A stretch of DNA of 27,757 nucleotides from Cudoniella acicularis (taxonomy: Eukaryota > Ascomycota > Leotiomycetes > Helotiales > Helotiaceae). Below are positions 10,039 to 19,041 of the stretch, in pieces. The DNA lies in NCBI GenBank assembly GCA_013054445.1, contig JAAMPI010000707.1, positions 1-27,757 of the forward strand, in the 5' to 3' direction. Position numbers and translations under genes: made by a program. The notes under the pieces were generated by a model that was not told the origin of the DNA, did not search any database, and was given only the letters and a program-made list of their open reading frames with translations. The stretch's first letter is position 1. The number at the start of each line of letters is the position of its first letter.

Positions 10039-10917
10039 TTAACGCGCTTTTGATCGTTTCTCGATCCCAGCCTGGATATTCTCCCAGACCTGTCCTCCCA
10101 TAATCTGGCTTCTCCCGCTGTGAACTCCGAATTGCCGCACCGCCTTCCCCATCCACCACGGTCGTTTCGCATTAATCTCTTTCGTATTTCGAGCATAATT
10201 TGCCAAGCCAAATCGTTCCTTTACAGGATATAGATCTGTGACCTTCATTCGAGTGACCCGGGGTCTGCCGAGAACAGTCATAGTCGTGATATCGATTTCT
10301 GCATCTTTGGGTAGATTTTTGGAGTATCGCATCATAATCTCCCGCGAGTTTCGAGCGAATGGCGGTAAGCGGAGGTGGATAAAGTTGACGAATGGTCGAG
10401 TGATATACATGACGACTACCATTGGGACGATTCCGGAGAGCAAAACTGCAATCGATCAGACGATGAAATCTCATAATCACGTGATTCGACAAGAATGGGT
10501 TCCAAGTGCTTCGTTCGGGGTTGACTTACCGGCGGCGGCGGTTACTGGTTGTTGGTCGTCTGCATTGAAGTAAGTTGGAGCCACCACAATGCAGAAAAAT
10601 GTGAAGATGAAGATCGTAGTGATTTTGAGAGAGCCAAGAAAGACGGTTCTGCCGGTCCCAGCATGGTATACGAGGAGTCGTTCGGGATAGACTGGAAAGT
10701 TGTCAGCGAGCTAGAAATTTTCATATCTCTCGATTATCATCAACATACGAGTCTTTCTACCAATTGGAGCCTCGGGCTTTTTGGAGAAGGGCGATTTTAT
10801 GAAATTTCTGATTTGAAATTTCGGGGTTTTGAGGCTTTTCTGAATCGGATTTCCGGAAACGAACGAGGCTCGTGAACTCTGCAGAATTCTGCGCCGAAGA
10901 ATGTGAGCTATTGACAT
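10039..10917 (-). CDS. Two-TM mitochondrial inner-membrane-type protein, 245 aa, three exons
   Basis: The exons are 10917-10749, 10691-10530 and 10445-10039, joined by introns of 57 and 84 nt (GTATGT...CAG and GTAAGT...CAG). Phases agree and give 245 aa. The start ATG at 10917 precedes a basic, Ser/Arg-rich stretch without acidic residues (MSIAHILRRRILQSSRASF), a typical mitochondrial presequence. A conserved-looking block follows (LLVYHAGTGRTVFLG). Two hydrophobic segments come next: LKITTIFIFTFFCIVVAPTY and LLSGIVPMVVVMYI. The C-terminal part is soluble and basic (RPFVNFIHLRLPPFAR, then LPKDAEIDITTMTVLGRPR). The layout recalls the TMEM70/TMEM186/TMEM223 group of assembly factors, but I cannot place it precisely. 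It is divergent from the glutaminyl cyclase gene, sharing a promoter region of about 456 bp. Confidence 0.8.
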
Positions 10918-10983
10918 GTTGTAGATGTGAGTCCCGTAAATTAGGGCAAAAGGGGTTGTAAATTTTGCAATGTTGATGGGTGT

Positions 10984-10997
10984 CACGTGTGACGTAA
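10984..10997. promoter_or_regulatory. Adjacent E-box and CRE-like site in a divergent promoter
   Basis: CACGTG at 10984-10989 is followed at once by TGACGTAA at 10990-10997. They lie 67 bp upstream of the mitochondrial-protein ATG and about 380 bp upstream of the glutaminyl cyclase ATG. Such sites are bound by bHLH and bZIP (ATF/CREB-type) factors in fungi. Use here is inferred from sequence only. Confidence 0.4.
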
Positions 10998-11373
10998 TGC
11001 ATCCGAATTGGAGAAAGAGAGGCTGAAAGCTCGCATGATATTACATGGGGTGAGGGTTTTGTCCCATTGTGCAGTCGTTTCCCATCACGATTTAATCAAG
11101 AATCGAGAATGGTATATACTGTAATTGAGAGAATGCAGAGGTCTAGCGCAGCCAGATATCATTTTAGAATTAAGCGCGTGTGGAGCAAGCGCCTAGACGC
11201 ACGGATGCAGCACCTTTGTTCCAGCCATTGGCTACCCGACTAAATTGCCAGATATCAACCCAAATACCACGGTCGCTTTCAACATCTGACCACCAGAACA
11301 CTTCAATCGATCATGATCTGGCGGAGCTTGCTACGGTGACGAATAATAGGCTGTGGCCTTCGCTATTACCAAT

Positions 11374-12561
11374 ATGTACACGAATCTGCAGACGTTTTTG
11401 CTTCTCGCATGCCTTTTGCTGGGCATAACGGCATTCACTCCTTTGTCTGATGAGACTCTCTCAAACCTCCCAGCAGCGGGCGCAGACTTTGACATCAAGA
11501 ATGGGGTTATATTGGCGCCCATTTTGATACCCCGCGTGCCTGGAACTCCCGGGTCCACTTTGGTTCAGACTCATTTCGCTCAGTGGTTCGCGGCGCATCT
11601 TCCCAATTGGACTGTCGAATATCAGAACTCTACTTCGAAGACTCCTGCAACCGGCGACAAACAAGTTCCTTTTATCAATATTATCGTCACAAGAGATCCT
11701 CCATGGACGAAGCCTGGGGAGGTTGGAAGGTTGGCCCTTGTCGCACATTATGATAGCAAGCTTACGCCACCCGGCTTCATTGGTGCAACAGACAGTGCGG
11801 CGCCATGTGCTATGATAATGCATGCGGCAAGAAGCGTGGACGAGGCATTGACGAAGAAGTGGGAAGCTATGAAGGCAGAGGGATCGATAGGTTTAGAGGA
11901 AGAGAAGGGTGTACAAATTCTGTTCTTGGATGGCGAGGAAGCCTTCATCCAATGGACGGACGATGACTCCCTGTATGGGGCAAGGTATGAGTTACTCCTT
12001 ATTAGAGAAATAAATCCTGACAATAGCAGGGCATTGGCGGAAAACTGGGAGGCGACCCCACATGCCGCCATGTCGACTTACCACAATATGCTGAGTTCCA
12101 TCACTCTCTTCCTCCTGCTCGATCTCCTCGGCTCGCAAAAACCTCGAATTCCCTCCTATTTCAAGACTACACATTGGGCATACCAACATCTGGCCCTCGT
12201 CGAATCTCGAATGCGAACGTTGGGTCTTCTCAAGTCTCAAGTCGACCACCCCTTTCTTCCCGAGACCGACAAAAATTCGGGTTCGTTTAGGGCTGGGGGA
12301 ATTGAAGACGACCATCTCCCGTTCATGGCTCGTGGGGTGGAAATTCTGCATATTATTCCAACGCCTTTCCCCCGTGTCTGGCACACACCCGATGACGATG
12401 GAGAGCATCTAGATATGCCCACAGTCGAGGACTGGGCAAAGATAGTAACAGCCTTTGTGGCAGAATGGATGGATCTGGAGGGATATATGCCAACAAAGGC
12501 ACAGGCGGAAGCGCGAATGCAGGATAAGAGATCAGCCTCTTCGCGCAAGACCGAGCTGTGA
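11374..12561 (+). CDS. Secreted glutaminyl-peptide cyclotransferase (M28 family), 380 aa after splicing
   Basis: The enzyme converts N-terminal Gln (or Glu) of peptides to pyroglutamate and uses a zinc-binding M28 peptidase fold. The first ATG in the frame is at 11374 and opens a hydrophobic signal peptide (NLQTFLLLACLLLGITA). Family motifs appear in order: LALVAHYDSK at about residues 120-129, GATDSAAPCA (zinc Asp 140), QILFLDGEEAF (Glu 188/189), DDSLYGAR, IEDDHLPFMARGVEILHIIP, and VWHTPDDDGEHLD (zinc His 322). The frame is open throughout, but 11985-12029 has perfect intron features: GTATGA donor, CTGAC branch and AGCAG acceptor, 45 nt with no stop. Removing it joins YGAR to ALAENWE, as in the family. 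The C-terminal tail is basic and of no known role. It is divergent from the mitochondrial-protein gene. Confidence 0.92.
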   Translation: MYTNLQTFLLLACLLLGITAFTPLSDETLSNLPAAGADFDIKNGVILAPILIPRVPGTPGSTLVQTHFAQWFAAHLPNWTVEYQNSTSKTPATGDKQVPFINIIVTRDPPWTKPGEVGRLALVAHYDSKLTPPGFIGATDSAAPCAMIMHAARSVDEALTKKWEAMKAEGSIGLEEEKGVQILFLDGEEAFIQWTDDDSLYGARYELLLIREINPDNSRALAENWEATPHAAMSTYHNMLSSITLFLLLDLLGSQKPRIPSYFKTTHWAYQHLALVESRMRTLGLLKSQVDHPFLPETDKNSGSFRAGGIEDDHLPFMARGVEILHIIPTPFPRVWHTPDDDGEHLDMPTVEDWAKIVTAFVAEWMDLEGYMPTKAQAEARMQDKRSASSRKTEL

Positions 12562-13034
12562 GTGGATCTTTTCTCCCCTTTATGATCTAAAACTCATTAT
12601 GTATGTAGCAGTGATAGCGTATAGACTATTTATTATCTTAACAATGTACAGTATGTATTACTTTTTTGAATACTGACGGCAAGGTTTCTTTTCACGGCCT
12701 TGAGGGTGGTATTGTCGTTTTGCAAATCTCAAGTCTTGCCATCCGCAGTGAAGCATATCTCTTCCATTTCCACTTTACACGATGTCAAATTCAGGATCTA
12801 CCCCAACAATAGATTCGTGGATTCGCCCAAGTGGGCATTTACCAGGCAGCCATTATGCAGTCATTACTCATCGCTTACTCCATATGCAGGGGTGGTTCCC
12901 TGCTTCTTCGCAGAGTGATTCCTTTCTGCTGGCTTGACACAGTTTCGCTCCTTGTGCGGCTGCAAGGCAAATGTCGACTACCACGTTGATCGGCGTGGGT
13001 TATTTTTCAGACAATTTGTCTAGTACCGAAGAGG
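12562..13034. other. Intergenic gap between glutaminyl cyclase and HET locus
   Basis: Holds the 3' end of the cyclase transcript (AT-rich, near 12590-12670) and the upstream region of the HET locus. An ATG at 12971 opens only a short frame that is out of phase with the HET frame. I see no other gene, RNA or repeat here. Confidence 0.5.
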
Positions 13035-15125
13035 ATGATTTGTTTGACTTGTCTGAGAACACGTCTCATGCAGTCGAGGAAGACTCCTGGAGCCGCGGAT
13101 TGTGAACACGACTCGCTGCGCGGCCAAGAAACGGATGAAGGAAACTTGTGTGATCGATGTGCAGCACTTGATTTGAACAATGTGTTCTCTAGCGAATGTC
13201 CCTCGAGCAGTCAACGAGTGGCAGTTCTGGAGCTGATAGATCAAAGTTGGGCCCAGCGACCTTGTGCGCTCTGCCAACTGATCGGGTTTACCAGATATGC
13301 GGAGAAAGACACCGACACCCACCATCCCAACAGCCCAGTGGAATGCGAATTATGGGCATATTCTAGCTCCTACAGCCGATTCTCGCTTGTGCCACTTGCC
13401 CTTGCAAACGAAAACAATCCCCCTTGAAGCAAGCCTCCAGGGTGGATTGACACTACTTTCCTTAGCTTGGTGTTTCCTGCATGCGATATCGAATCCACGT
13501 CACGGTTTCACTCGAGATTCATAAGCAGGAGTGGGCCAAGTCCACATTCTCGCCTGCTCTCACTCGATATTCAGAGGATTAAGCCTGACGCGATCGATTA
13601 CTGGGCCTTACGAGGATGGCTGCACTGTTGCCAACGACATCTCGCTGATGCTTGCAGCCTCACCTCCCTGAAATCAATACCCTCGTTTCGTCTCATCAAT
13701 TGCTTTGATCGAAAAGTCATAGTACCAAGTCTTGGGGTGTCCTTTGTAGCGTTGAGTTACGTGTGGGGACCTGGCCCACAGCCTGCTATCGAAATGGATG
13801 ACGAGGGGCAATTGACGGCGGTAGAAATGGTCATTGAAGATGCAATGCGAGTTACACTGGAACTTGGATTCGCCTATCTGTGGTTGGATCGATATTGTAT
13901 TCGACCAGAAGACAATGAAGATCTGCATGCACAGTTGCAAAATATGCGCCTTGTATATCAGAACGCTGAAGTCACAATAATCGCCGCTGCTGGTAGCGGT
14001 ACTTTCTACAGATTGCCTGGAGTTGGCGAACGTTCAGGGATGCCATATCCATATGCCCGAGTAGGGAATCAGATCCTGACAACCATTGGAAGCCCCTCTG
14101 ATCTTCAAGACTCAGTTTGGGCCTCACGCGGGTGGACGTACCACGACGGTCTCCTTGCACGAAGACGCTTGATATTTACCCAACACGAAGTGGCATTCGA
14201 GTGCCAAACAATATTTTGCCAAAAAGCAGTGCAGATCCCTAATTCCATGATGGTAAGCTGTGTGAGATGAAGGGAAAGTCTAAACACATATACGTTTCGT
14301 CCCATATTCATCAAGGGCCTACTACCTGGCTTGGGGGATACCTATGACAAGACTCACCTTTTTCTTTCCGAGTACACACTCAGAAATCTCATGTACAACT
14401 CTGACATTTTGAATGGATTTCTCGGGATCTTGCAAGCATTTTGAGAATCGCAATTATCCATACAGCACTTATGGGATGTCCCGTTTCCAACAACGGGACA
14501 TGATAGCAAGAAATTAGCACCTAGTGTAACTCTCGGAAACTTCGGAAAATCTCTCTTTTGGACACTGTCCACTCCCAGTGAGAGACGACGGGGGTTTCCG
14601 AGCAGGTCGTGGACGGGTTGGCAAGGGACTATTGATTGTGGCAACTACTAGCCTTCCTTCGATGAGGGACATGCGAACGATACGATTACTATTTCAGTGA
14701 AAGTCAGAGGTGGAAACCTCTTACGATAGGAGGAGCATGGCCAGCTTGATTCTCGACAGAAAGACAAGCTTGCCCTATCTCATGTTCTGCATGTTGAAGC
14801 GCCAACTGGTCATTTTCGTCTTCGAGAGTCCAATGCCCCTTATGGCGGTCCATGGCAAGGAGTCATTCGCGATGGAATAGAAATCCATGGAGAATTCTTC
14901 ACCACCGAAGACCCCTCTAAGGACGAGAACTTTCGGAGAAGACTTATAGAAGATCTTTGGCTGGGTATAGTCATAAAATGGTACAAGGGAAAAAGGGAAT
15001 CCCATATTTACATTTTAATCGTTGACGAGTCGATGGATCCCATGGAACGTGTGGGGCTGCTCAAATTTACGATTTGGTCTCTGCCAGATCGCGAGCTGGA
15101 GACGCGGAAGATTCGACTTGGCTAA
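13035..15125 (+). pseudogene. HET-domain (heterokaryon incompatibility) gene inactivated by in-frame stops
   Basis: HET-domain proteins trigger cell death after fusion of unlike fungal strains. One frame is kept from the ATG at 13035 to TAA at 15123-15125, about 675 codons after removing a likely 63-nt intron at 14253-14315 (GTAAGC donor, CAAG end). The N-terminus has the Cys pairs common before HET domains (LCDRCAALDL, PCALCQL). The HET core reads FVALSYVWGPG, LGFAYLWLDRYCI, VYQNAEVTIIAAAG, then SRGWTYHDGLLARRRLIFT. The C-terminal part is also typical (YNSDILNGFLGILQAF, FPSRSWTGWQG, RVGLLKFTIWSLPD). Four stop codons interrupt the frame: TGA 13425, TGA 14442, TAG 14649, TAG 14727. No frameshift is needed. 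Translation would end after 130 aa, before the HET core, so the gene is most likely dead. Confidence 0.8.
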
Positions 15126-16028
15126 CGGGTGGGCATAAAGTTTTGAAACTTCCCCCATTGCTCCCGCTATTCACGTTCAATTCGGGGCAATGACGGCTTG
15201 GTCCAATACATCCTGGGTGACATGAAACTTGCAGTTAATGGGGAACTGAGGAGATCATCATGATCCCTGAGGCATCTTGTGTACAGACATCTCCAATTCA
15301 GAAGTAAGACTGTCCCGAGCAACAGGGATGGAAACTACGTGAACCGGAACCATTCCGAACTTTCCCGATCACAAATATTCGGCATATGCCATCTATACCT
15401 AGTTGCAAAAAGGGCCGTAATATCACAAACGCCATGTGTTCTAATGCTGAGCTGCATGAACCCTATTCCGCAACAACCATAAGGAGCGAACCTCCTCGGA
15501 AAGTCTCTGGAGCATGATAGTCTTTACCGCCGAAGCTTTCCTAAGTGTGGCCGACAACTTCACAAGAAAGTCACACACCTCAAAGGATTTCTGCAAAACT
15601 GATATGGATCAGCCGCATCATCGGAAAGCCAAAGTTGCCAAAGTAAGCAGACGCATCGCGGCCAAGGCGCAAGACCTCCCCTTTAAGCGCACACAGACCC
15701 TTAGAAAGGATTCCCGACGCAGTCTCAGGTGAAAGCTCTCCTCCCTATTTCAATATTTGGCAACAAATTTATCTCTGGGAATCTAGGAAATCAGTCAAAA
15801 ATACATCCAGGACTGTGTTTGACTCTTGAGGCGTCGTTTCAGACAAACTTCGTTGAGACGAGTATCTGAGTTGGCTCTGAAGCCAATGTTTAGAACCTCT
15901 TGGACATGGGTCAGTTTTTCTCGTATTCCGTATACCGGAATCGCATACGTATTCGCATATCGTATTTATCTTTCTCACTGAAACGTCATACTTCCATCCC
16001 TGTCAACACGCAACGATTCAAGACCTCT
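15126..16028. other. Intergenic region with no supportable gene
   Basis: Short open stretches at 15279-15482 and 15514-15732 show no start context, splice sites or recognisable protein pattern. The right part is the promoter region of the saponin-hydrolase-like gene. No repeat or RNA gene seen. Confidence 0.45.
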
Positions 16029-16037
16029 TATATATAG
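16029..16037 (+). promoter_or_regulatory. TATA box candidate of the saponin-hydrolase-like gene
   Basis: The sequence TATATATAG is followed 30-80 nt later by a pyrimidine-rich stretch (16050-16110), the usual arrangement around a fungal transcription start. The CDS starts about 500 nt downstream, implying a long leader or a leader intron. Confidence 0.45.
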
Positions 16038-16131
16038 AAGCGGTCCCCCTTTGCGCGCCCCAATACACGCATTTTCTTCTCACTTCAACTGCCTCGCGTT
16101 TCAACAGGATCTTCTAACCTGCGAGGATAAA

Positions 16132-16158
16132 ATGAGATTTATGAGTTGTTCACACTGA
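16132..16158 (+). promoter_or_regulatory. Short upstream ORF in the leader of the saponin-hydrolase-like gene
   Basis: An eight-codon frame (MRFMSCSH, then TGA) starts at the first ATG after the putative TATA box, in a favourable AAA context. It contains a second in-frame ATG. If transcribed, it could lower translation of the main CDS at 16538. The transcription start is not proven. Confidence 0.3.
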
Positions 16159-16537
16159 CAAAACTCATCAGAACCGGCCACTTTGTCCAAAGAACTCTAC
16201 CCTAGGGCAAGGGCGGCGAGGCAGACTATTTCAAGCCATATCATCGAGAAGAGACAGGAAATATTAAGAAAGAGACCTTCGAATAACTGCGTACGGGAGC
16301 GACACTAATTCGGCAAAGCCGGCATTGAATTCAAGACTGCAGACTCGGGAAATTCAGGACTCAAAATCGGAACATCTGCGCTGGACTTCCTCTCCACTTA
16401 AGCTAATAAAGGTCGCACCCGACACCGTTTTAAATTGCACCTGCCGGTATCCGCCAAGGAGGAAAAGAAATCACATCATCATCTTATGCTCAACACCGCC
16501 GTCAAATTTCAGATCAAAGCGTTACATTCTGCGCAGG

Positions 16538-18457
16538 ATGCGTTTGAAAGCCAATACCAGAGCCCCCTTTCTTGGGGCAACTGCTCTTACTCTTGCAACC
16601 TCAGCACTCAGCACCAACCCCGGCGCCAATCTCCAAGCCATCATAACCTTACCCGACTTACCGACGCCACCACAACCTGAGCCAATAGAGGTAACCGAAC
16701 TCCCACTCCCTCCCGTGACCTTGGACGAAAGAGAAGGGAGTTGCACGGCGGAAATCAACTCACGCGGGACTGGATGTATCGGGCAAAGGCCGAATCTGCA
16801 GAGTGGGAGCTTTCTTCCTGATGATAAACATGTGCTAGCTAGTTTGAACTTCACCGGCGCCTCGGTTTCTAGCATCTATTATGGCCCGCAATTGATCATT
16901 GTGAAGACGGATGGGACGACCTTTTCAAATGGCGATCCGTGGAAATGTTTAACATGCGGAGTGCCTGAGGGCCAGCAGCTCGGCCGTAGTCCTACGATGG
17001 ACTATCCGCAGGCCTTTTCTGATGGCAAACGAGCGCTATTTGGGACGAATATCCTCGATTGCGGCCCCTGGCAGCTTGCCAGCGAGGACTGCACCGCGGA
17101 ACGGACACACATCTACCCCATCCGCTGGAATGTCCAAGCCGACGGATCGGGTGAGGGTGGAAATATCCGCGAGCTGCGTAGACATCCCGACGACGTACAC
17201 CTGGGTTTCAATGCTATGGTCATTTCGGGAGGCACAATTGGCCAATTCGGGTATTTTGCCCGGCTACAGTTTAACCCGGTGCCGGCTTCCGGAATTCCCC
17301 TTACCCCTCGATACGACCTCGTCAATGTTACAACACTATTCAATCCCGGCAGCCTGAGTCCAGTCTCTGTCAAGGGCTCCAACATTTTCGTCAATCCACA
17401 AGCTATTACAGTAGGAGAGCTGCGAGGCTTTAGCGGGCGTGGCAACGAGGTCACCTACCTCGGATACCCCGCAGAATCATGCAACATCGATGTATTTGGC
17501 GTCGACCTCACTACTGGGGCGGTTCGTCGACTTACCAGCAACCCAGAATACGTTGATCCTGTTGATATTTCACCCGACGACCAGTGGAGTGTGGTCATGG
17601 ATACTCGCGGCTCGGGCCGCCAGCTGTTTCTCGCAGCTATGCGTGGAGTCCCTCCCATTGTCGACTTGGTGATTACAGCTATAACAGCATCGGTTCGCAA
17701 TAATGGCCAGCGGCGATTCTTTCAGCCTTGGCTTCTCGACCGGCACGGGGATCGGGGCTCCTATTCCGGCCAAAAAATCAACGCTGCTGGCGGTGGTAGT
17801 CTAGGAAGCGTAAATGACCCGCAATGGAATGGAATGGCTGATCCTAAATGGTCACATGATGGAACGGCCATCGTCTACTGGCAGCAGATGACTCATTTTC
17901 CGGCATGTGGAGGTGCTAATCCCCTGCCTTGTCCGAAGTCGACTGAACCAGGTGGGAGAATTGATCGGATAATGATAGCTCGGCTTACAAGCCGTACTAC
18001 AGTGCCGCAGAAACCTGTAGCTCCTATCTCTGACACAGTTCCCTGGGGCTTACCATATATTCCTGGCAGTGAATTGCCATCACCAAAGCCTCTCCCGCCT
18101 GGTAGTTACACCTTGATTGGCAAGGTATCGGGCTTTGCTACGGTCAGTCTCATTGCAGGAGCTGGCAGCACCTTTATTTCCACCGTGGCAGTCACTTATC
18201 AGGATTTCTCCGATGACGGCGAGAATACTATCAACGGGTCTGAGGAGGTCACTGTTTCGTATAAAAGTCCTACTCTGAACCATGCAGACTGGTTCTCCAA
18301 TCTTACCTCCACTGGCGCGAATTTCAGCACCAAGATAACGAGTCCTGGTGGTTTCCATGTCGATATCAATATAGCTAAAAATATCTTCACAGCAAATGGT
18401 ACTTTGACGACAACGGTTGACGGTGTGGCTTATTTACAACCCGACAACTACACTTGA
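16538..18457 (+). CDS. Secreted saponin-hydrolase-like beta-propeller protein, 639 aa
   Basis: The protein resembles fungal saponin hydrolases, secreted enzymes that cleave sugar from triterpenoid saponins such as soyasaponin. The frame is open from 16325, but the first ATG is at 16538, where a signal peptide begins (FLGATALTLATSALS). Features I associate with the family follow: the EPIEVTELPLPPVTLDE start of the mature region, SCTAEINSRGTGCIGQ, WKCLTCGVPEGQQ, NILDCGPWQL, ERTHIYPIRWNVQADGSG, VHLGFNAM, ESCNIDVFGVDL, NPEYVDPVDISPDDQWSVVM, DTRGSGRQLFLA, NGQRRFFQPWLLDR, and DPKWSHDGTAIVYWQQ. The repeated SPDDQW/SHDGTAIVYW units suggest a TolB/WD40-like propeller. A C-terminal domain of beta-strand character (about 150 aa, several Asn-X-Ser/Thr sites) follows. 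The gene has no intron. Family assignment is from memory of conserved motifs; the substrate is not shown by sequence. Confidence 0.75.
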   Translation: MRLKANTRAPFLGATALTLATSALSTNPGANLQAIITLPDLPTPPQPEPIEVTELPLPPVTLDEREGSCTAEINSRGTGCIGQRPNLQSGSFLPDDKHVLASLNFTGASVSSIYYGPQLIIVKTDGTTFSNGDPWKCLTCGVPEGQQLGRSPTMDYPQAFSDGKRALFGTNILDCGPWQLASEDCTAERTHIYPIRWNVQADGSGEGGNIRELRRHPDDVHLGFNAMVISGGTIGQFGYFARLQFNPVPASGIPLTPRYDLVNVTTLFNPGSLSPVSVKGSNIFVNPQAITVGELRGFSGRGNEVTYLGYPAESCNIDVFGVDLTTGAVRRLTSNPEYVDPVDISPDDQWSVVMDTRGSGRQLFLAAMRGVPPIVDLVITAITASVRNNGQRRFFQPWLLDRHGDRGSYSGQKINAAGGGSLGSVNDPQWNGMADPKWSHDGTAIVYWQQMTHFPACGGANPLPCPKSTEPGGRIDRIMIARLTSRTTVPQKPVAPISDTVPWGLPYIPGSELPSPKPLPPGSYTLIGKVSGFATVSLIAGAGSTFISTVAVTYQDFSDDGENTINGSEEVTVSYKSPTLNHADWFSNLTSTGANFSTKITSPGGFHVDINIAKNIFTANGTLTTTVDGVAYLQPDNYT

Positions 18458-19041
18458 GATCCGCGATGAGCCAACCACTCGCTGGGTCGAGATACCCAAC
18501 TCCGAGATATTATCCTGTATTTGTTGCAGATGCGTAGGATGAGATTAGAAATGGAATCATAGTCGGAAATGCCGGCATCAAATTACTAGGGAACTCTCTT
18601 TTCCCTCGTTCGGAACTTGCCACCCTAAATGTATTCATATTTGAGGAGCTGGGGAGCGGGCTCCTGTATCATAATTCCAGTTTATCTCTTGCGCGACTTA
18701 AAAAGAAATGCTGTGTTTGTTGCAAGCATCGATTTCTCAGACCGGCAAGTTGCCAAGGCGATTGTGAGTTCTTTATATCAATTTATTTTCTTTTCCGCGT
18801 CAATGACTCGTCCCATTCCTTGTTCCTCAAGAGTTAGAACGAAACACCGGACAAATGCTTAATATTAACAAGAAAGTGTATATACAAGAACAGGAAATAT
18901 ATTTCCCTTCAATCGTCCCCAGCATGAAGTTCCTTCTCTCCGCACAAACCCCAAAAGTCGTTGCGAAAAATGCATTCACCTCCACCGGTTCTTCTATTTG
19001 CACAGTATGCTTTCAATTTACTTCCCAATTCCACCCGTCCT
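18458..19041. other. Intergenic gap between convergent saponin-hydrolase-like and LPMO genes
   Basis: Contains both presumed 3' untranslated regions. Short + strand frames across 18855-19230 are shadows of the LPMO terminal exon or random. No separate gene, RNA or repeat is supported. Confidence 0.5.

Noticed and set aside
10238..10573. 111-codon + strand open frame opposite the mitochondrial-protein gene
   Set aside because: It overlaps exon and intron sequence of a well-supported spliced gene and shows no family pattern.
11353..11373. Start of glutaminyl cyclase at 11353
   Set aside because: The codon there is GTG; the first ATG at 11374 gives a clean signal peptide.
11992..12408. 138-codon minus-strand open frame over the glutaminyl cyclase
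   Set aside because: It overlaps well-conserved M28 motifs on the other strand and shows no family features.
13425..13427. Intron that would remove the first stop of the HET gene
   Set aside because: A 45-nt, in-phase GTGCCA...CAAG segment exists, but it lacks a consensus donor and branch site, and the three later stops would remain.
16325..16537. Possible N-terminal extension of the saponin-hydrolase-like protein
   Set aside because: The frame is open but has no ATG before 16538, and the sequence right after 16538 is a good signal peptide.
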